Shown piece after piece: positions 60,331 to 64,000 of a stretch of DNA of 64,000 nucleotides. Below the pieces are notes generated by a model. That model ran no database searches. It had not been told where the DNA came from and was given only the letters and a program-made list of their open reading frames with translations. The DNA is from Crocosphaera sp. Its GTDB lineage: Bacteria; Cyanobacteriota; Cyanobacteriia; Cyanobacteriales; Microcystaceae. The stretch lies in the NCBI RefSeq assembly GCF_030064895.1, contig NZ_JASJEB010000010.1, positions 44,662 to 108,661 on the forward strand. The letters run 5' to 3'. The position numbers were made by a program, and so were the translations under genes. Numbering within the stretch: position 1 is the stretch's first letter; every line of letters starts with the position of its first letter.

Positions 60331-60706
60331 TACAAATGTCTTAATTCGTTACTTAACAAAAGATGATGAAGCTCAATGGCAGCAAGCACGACAAATAATC
60401 GAAAGTGGACAACGGTGCTTTATTGCTAATATTGTTTTATGCGAAATAGTGTGGGTGTTAAAAGGGGAAGCCTATCAATATACTAAGCAAGATATTCTCA
60501 AAACCTTAGAACTCATGCTTTCTTGTGAGAGTTTTGAGTTTGAAAATCGTTCAGCTTTTTATCAGGCTTTACAACGGACAAAACAAGGAAACGCCGATTT
60601 TTCGGACTATCTAATTGGTGCTATAGCTATTCAATCAGGCGCATCACATACCACCACCTTTGACCGTAAACTTAAAAATGAAAAAGGTTTTAATTGTTTA
60701 TCCTAA
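60317..60706 (+). CDS. vapC: PIN-domain ribonuclease toxin, VapC
   Basis: 129 residues, starting with GTG at 60317. PIN active-site acids are all present: LDTNVLIRYLT (Asp), VLCEIVWVLKG (Glu), NADFSDYLIGAIA (Asp) and TTFDRKL (Asp). Toxin of the pair with the preceding antitoxin. A recent-looking repeat element lies directly behind the stop. Confidence 0.92.
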   Translation: MIGLDTNVLIRYLTKDDEAQWQQARQIIESGQRCFIANIVLCEIVWVLKGEAYQYTKQDILKTLELMLSCESFEFENRSAFYQALQRTKQGNADFSDYLIGAIAIQSGASHTTTFDRKLKNEKGFNCLS

Positions 60707-60743
60707 AGATTATTGGATTAACTTTACTTTAAAAAAGAAAAAA

Positions 60744-60851
60744 TATAGGTTTTCTCGGACTCACGAGGTACATCTAAATCCTGCCCCCTGCCCCCTGCCT
60801 CCTGCCTCAAAGCGATAACCTCTGTACCTCACAAGTATGGGAACTGCTATA
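60744..60851. repeat. Composite repeat with 29-bp terminal inverted repeats, copy B
   Basis: Left arm starts TATAGGTTTTCTCGGACTCA and ends CGAGGTACA; the right arm (60823-60851) starts TGTACCTCACAAGTATGGGA and ends ACTGCTATA. It is the same element as at 22112-22236 in opposite orientation, but encloses CTGCCCC/CTGCCTC heptamers (60782-60808) instead of GAGTTCG. Located between vapC and the DUF3754 gene, reaching to the stop codon of the latter. Confidence 0.7.
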
Positions 60852-60852
60852 T

Positions 60853-62193
60853 TTAACATCCATTATATTGAAAAGCATTATCCCAAACATAGTCTAGAAT
60901 CATTTTTGAGTCTTCTAGGGATAAAATATTTATATTTCCTTGCTGGTCATAAGATAATAAAGAAACTTCTTTTATTTCATCTTCGTTGTTATCTTCATGA
61001 ACAATTTTTCCCCGAAGTTTCTCTAAATTATTCAGTGGTCCTTGTATATCAAAATCCATGTCAATACCTAATTTTTCTGTCATCCACTGTTCAATTTTTC
61101 TATCCAATTTTTCAGGATTTAATTTTTCTTTACTGGTTAAAATATGATAATAAACTAAAATAATCTCCTTACATTCTTCCTCTTCCGCAACATCTACCAA
61201 TGCTTGAAAAACACTAGCATTATTAGCTAAATTCTTAAAAAATAAGGTGTCACTGACTTCTTTTTGAAACTTAATTTCCTTACTTTTATATTTAGTATAT
61301 TGCTTAAAAGCAAATCCTCCTAATGTCATAGTTAAGGATAAAGTTGCTACTAAAATAGGCATCAGATCCCTAACTTTTTCCTTATCAACTTCGATAGATT
61401 GTACAACAGAATCGGCTTTAAGTAAGATAAGAATAGCGACAATAATCAGTAAAATGTTAGGAACTGCTCGCAATATTAAAGGAATAGCAGCGCCGATTGC
61501 AGGAACACCAAAAAATAATTTATCTTTCCATGTCATGCTAGTTTCAATATTAGGAAAAAGCAGATCAATATCGAGTTTTGGTATGTTTTTATAGAAATAA
61601 AGATACATTTTCCCCGGTATAAAATTAAGGTTTTTATATTGCTTATCTTTTTTCGCTTTTGCTTGAAAATATCCTGGCCCTTTAAATTTAATTAATAAAA
61701 CAACTCTTTCTAAGATATCAATAATCCTTTCTTTTTTAAAAAACTTGAATTTTTTAACAGTAATATGTTCATCAATATCGCCACGATAATAACAGTAGAA
61801 CTCGTCAAAATCATCAAAATCAACATCTGTTTGTAGATTAATTAAAGATTTTGCTTCCAATGATTGTTGTACAATTTCATCAGAAAGTTGAATATAATTT
61901 GCTCTTTCTAAAATATATTTAAACCCTTTAATTACCTTATCCTGCATCTCCTCATACTCTTCTAAACTGGGTTCTTGTAATGCTTTAACATCAGAATTAG
62001 GATTAAAAATAGTATAATTATCCTTGATAGTTTCCAAAGTAGAATGAAATCTAAAATGGAAAAAAGCAACTAAAATATCACAAAATTCTTGGAATAACTT
62101 GACATCTTTACCTTGAAGTTTCCCATCTTCAAGACAAAGATTAATGATATCTGTACGACGAAAAGGAATGAATGATTCTCGAATATTGGACAT
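60853..62193 (-). CDS. DUF3754 (TMEM143-like) membrane protein
   Basis: 446 residues. N-terminal soluble part of about 225 residues with FIPFRRTDIINLCL at the start and LERVVLLIKFKG, MYLYFYKNIPKLDIDLLFPN just before two closely spaced membrane helices (about 225-260 and 280-300). The C-terminal part (KYKSKEIKFQKEVSDTLFFK NLANNASVFQALVDVAEEEE) matches the conserved end of the DUF3754/TMEM143 family. Function unknown. Acidic C-terminus. The stop lies 2 bp from composite repeat B. Confidence 0.85.
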   Translation of the reverse strand: MSNIRESFIPFRRTDIINLCLEDGKLQGKDVKLFQEFCDILVAFFHFRFHSTLETIKDNYTIFNPNSDVKALQEPSLEEYEEMQDKVIKGFKYILERANYIQLSDEIVQQSLEAKSLINLQTDVDFDDFDEFYCYYRGDIDEHITVKKFKFFKKERIIDILERVVLLIKFKGPGYFQAKAKKDKQYKNLNFIPGKMYLYFYKNIPKLDIDLLFPNIETSMTWKDKLFFGVPAIGAAIPLILRAVPNILLIIVAILILLKADSVVQSIEVDKEKVRDLMPILVATLSLTMTLGGFAFKQYTKYKSKEIKFQKEVSDTLFFKNLANNASVFQALVDVAEEEECKEIILVYYHILTSKEKLNPEKLDRKIEQWMTEKLGIDMDFDIQGPLNNLEKLRGKIVHEDNNEDEIKEVSLLSYDQQGNINILSLEDSKMILDYVWDNAFQYNGC

Positions 62194-62214
62194 AAAATAT
62201 TGAAACTAGAATGA

Positions 62215-63369
62215 TTAATTGATAGATAATACATCTTGAGCAGAAAGTCCATCACCTTGATAACCAAAGTACCATAAACTAGCTGCCGCTTCAGCTAAAG
62301 TAACCCCTTTTTTGGGTTGAAATAGTGTGGTATAACCGAAAATACGCCTAACATTAGATTGTTCTCCATTTTGAAAATCTGCATATAATGCTCGTATAGC
62401 TTTTGTATCAATTTGTGTCGTATCTTGGAACCCCCAGGTTTCTTTTATATTATCAAGAGAAGCTTTTGGTAAACCTTTTCCCGTGTCTAAAGGAACTTTC
62501 CAAGTAAGCAAATCTTCTCGATTTAAAGGGGTGTCAGGACGAAATAAAGACGCACTACTATTTCCGGTTAAACGAGAAGGAATTATCCCTGCTTCAGCTA
62601 ACCCTTGAATGATAGCAAAGTCAGGATCATTGGTGCTAACATCAGAGAAAGCCGGTTGAGAGGTATTAACCCCTAATCTCAGTTGTTTAGCTGAATTATT
62701 TTCATGAAATTTATTGTAAGTTTCTACTAACCATCTTGCGTAGGTTCGACGGTTAATAATAGTGTTACCATCAATGGTTTTATTTTCACTATTATTAAAG
62801 TTTATTGTTCCTAATTGACTAATATCTTTTACGTAGGATGTTAATGATTGAGGAATATTATTGATATTTTTACTATCATTATTTTTTGTTTGAGAAGATG
62901 TTACAGGTTCTTCGGTTGTGGATGAATTTGAAGCATTTAAGCTTTGATAATTAATCGTATAATCTGTATTACCATTATTAGCAGCAAGAAAGGATAGTTT
63001 AACTTCTAATCCTTCTTTCTCAGCTATCAATGTATTATCTTCATTATTAAAAGGTTGAGTGATTTCCCAAGTATTACTTTTAAATTGTTCTTGATAAAAT
63101 TTATTTATTTGCTCAAGAGAATCAGAAGATGACCAACGAATTAAACCTTGTTTGTCACTTAAGTTATCAGAAATTTCTTGTAATTGTGAATTAGAATATT
63201 GAGGAATTATTTTAGGAAAATCTTGAGGTATTTCTAAAGCAGACGGGGTAATATTTTCCTGCTTATCAGTTAATTCTGGATTAGGAGAAAAACGATCTTC
63301 TAAGCCATCAATATTACTACAAGCAGTAATAAACGGGAACAGTAAACTAAGAATAAAATAACGATACAT
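62215..63369 (-). CDS. SLH-domain-like lipoprotein
   Basis: 384 residues. Lipobox LLFPFITAC (Cys 17) after a short signal. Residues 40-140 form an alpha/beta domain (LIRWSSSDSLEQINKFYQEQ FKSNTW), residues 145-175 are Ser/Thr/Asn-rich linker, and residues 200-380 carry S-layer-homology-like repeats (INRRTYARWLVETYNKF; AFSDVSTNDPDFAIIQGLAE AGII; FRPDTPLNREDLLTWKV; TLAEAAASLWYFGYQ). SLH modules bind peptidoglycan-linked polymers, so it likely sits in the cell wall zone. It lies 22 bp upstream of the DUF3754 gene and may be co-transcribed with it. Confidence 0.85.
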   Translation of the reverse strand: MYRYFILSLLFPFITACSNIDGLEDRFSPNPELTDKQENITPSALEIPQDFPKIIPQYSNSQLQEISDNLSDKQGLIRWSSSDSLEQINKFYQEQFKSNTWEITQPFNNEDNTLIAEKEGLEVKLSFLAANNGNTDYTINYQSLNASNSSTTEEPVTSSQTKNNDSKNINNIPQSLTSYVKDISQLGTINFNNSENKTIDGNTIINRRTYARWLVETYNKFHENNSAKQLRLGVNTSQPAFSDVSTNDPDFAIIQGLAEAGIIPSRLTGNSSASLFRPDTPLNREDLLTWKVPLDTGKGLPKASLDNIKETWGFQDTTQIDTKAIRALYADFQNGEQSNVRRIFGYTTLFQPKKGVTLAEAAASLWYFGYQGDGLSAQDVLSIN

Positions 63370-63392
63370 AGTTAATCAAAATGTAGAATATT

Positions 63393-63456
63393 AGGGACAC
63401 TGGGAGTGTGGGGAGACGGGGGGACTGGGAGACTGGGAGACTGGGAGAATAGGGAG
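63393..63456. repeat. G-rich octamer tandem repeat (CTGGGAGA)n
   Basis: GGGACACTGGGAGTGTGGGG, then several CTGGGAGA units on the plus strand, directly upstream of the SLH lipoprotein gene. Multiple G-runs make a G-quadruplex possible; same class as 19241-19286. Confidence 0.8.
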
Positions 63457-63580
63457 AAATTGTATTTGCTCAAATATTATCAATAAACTATAGGAAAGTA
63501 ACTTTGGGATGCTTCCAATATTTTTGTTTTTATATACTTGAAAATAGAGGTTGAAAACCATTTTTTATGTAATATAACAG

Positions 63581-64000
63581 TTAACCTTGTTTATTATTTT
63601 GCGGTTCTAGGGCCGCTTTTGGATAAACAATTCTTTGATGATGAAATTGTTGCCAAACCTTCACAAATACCTCAGCAATAATCGGTAATTCCTCATATTT
63701 AATACCACTATCTTTTAACTGATGATCTCGCCAACGGGCCTTAAAAATCTTTTGAATCATAGCTAAAGCTGTTTCTGGAGTCGCCTCTTTTAAAGAACGT
63801 AAAGCAGCCTCACAACCATCTGCTAACATAACAATTCCGGTTTCTCTTGACTGAGGAATTGGACCTGCATAACGAAACTCTTCTTCAGCAATCATTTCTG
63901 TGCCATTTCGTTCCGCTTCTTGCTTAGCTTGATAATAAAAATAGGAAATTAATAAAGTACCTTGATGTTCAGGAATAAAATCACGAATAACTCTGGGAAG
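63581..64000 (-). CDS. 7TM-HD family phosphohydrolase, C-terminal end (partial)
   Basis: The frame is open to the window edge, giving 139 codons. LPRVIRDFIPEHQGTLLISY FYYQA, EEEFRYAGPIPQSRETGIVM LADGCEAALRSLKEATPE are the end of an HD domain of the PgpH/YqfF type, which degrades cyclic di-AMP in the inner membrane. Tail ends QFHHQRIVYPKAALEPQNNK. The HD motif itself and the membrane part lie outside the window. Confidence 0.85.
   Translation of the reverse strand, partial: LPRVIRDFIPEHQGTLLISYFYYQAKQEAERNGTEMIAEEEFRYAGPIPQSRETGIVMLADGCEAALRSLKEATPETALAMIQKIFKARWRDHQLKDSGIKYEELPIIAEVFVKVWQQFHHQRIVYPKAALEPQNNKQG

Noticed and set aside
60837..61163. 108-codon plus-strand frame
   Set aside because: Antisense to the conserved end of the DUF3754 gene and starting in the composite repeat.

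Overview
The window looks like chromosome from a unicellular, low-GC cyanobacterium of the Crocosphaera/Cyanothece type. This is inferred from about 30 copies of the octamer GCGATCGC (HIP1), from phycobilisome-linked genes (an NblR-type regulator, an NblB-like HEAT protein and a CpcS/CpeS-type lyase), from cyanobacterial families (DUF2949, DUF4912, pentapeptide-repeat and DUF29 proteins), and from many short tandem repeats with a 7-9 bp unit between genes. No phage region, large island, CRISPR array or rRNA operon is visible. One tRNA (Ala, anticodon TGC) is present.

Layout. 1-6.2 kb, minus strand: a Phd/YefM antitoxin whose RelE/YoeB-like toxin begins at the window edge; a sugar or surface-polysaccharide group (polytopic glycosyltransferase, cupin, DegT aminotransferase) with a Uma2 nuclease; a PEP-CTERM exported protein with a clear promoter and terminator. 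6.5-11.9 kb: two-domain PPK2 kinase, HemF, a TnpB-less IS200/IS605-like remnant, an M16 protease and a truncated glycosyltransferase. 12.2-22 kb, plus strand: GH133-type debranching enzyme, ChrA, a flavoprotein with eroded motifs, LptC, NblR, DUF192, DUF2949, an HNH remnant and a nucleoside hydrolase. 22-32.7 kb: CinA/PyrR, a K+-channel-like protein, several unknown cyanobacterial proteins, lumenal pentapeptide protein, CSP41-like protein, CpcS-type lyase, NblB and a VapBC-like pair. 32.7-46.6 kb: BchH/ChlH paralogue, CPA1 antiporter, aspartoacylase-like protein, SlyD-type FKBP, two adjacent multidomain histidine kinases, DUF4912 and YdcF. 47-58.3 kb: alanine racemase, CPA1-RCK antiporter, TPR protein, tRNA-Ala, TrhO-CbiD operon, DUF29, an IS630-type MITE and a transglutaminase-like protein. 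58.5-64 kb: pentapeptide protein with near-perfect 15-bp DNA repeats, a VapBC pair, DUF3754 protein, SLH lipoprotein and the 3' end of a 7TM-HD phosphohydrolase.

Functional threads. Tetrapyrrole and phycobilisome biology recurs (HemF, BchH/ChlH paralogue, CbiD, CpcS-type lyase, NblR, NblB), though the genes are scattered rather than in one operon. Envelope functions recur too (glycosyltransferases, LptC, Alr, YdcF, SLH lipoprotein, PEP-CTERM). Small decaying genes and non-autonomous elements are common in the gaps.

The observations I rate highest are the orphan IS605/omegaRNA-like element near 9.2-9.6 kb, a dispersed element with 29-bp imperfect terminal inverted repeats enclosing heptamer arrays (22.1 and 60.8 kb, partial at 15.5 kb), a flavoprotein that has lost its FAD, NAD and redox signature residues, and an NblR lacking the phospho-acceptor Asp. 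I found no clearly new multi-gene system.
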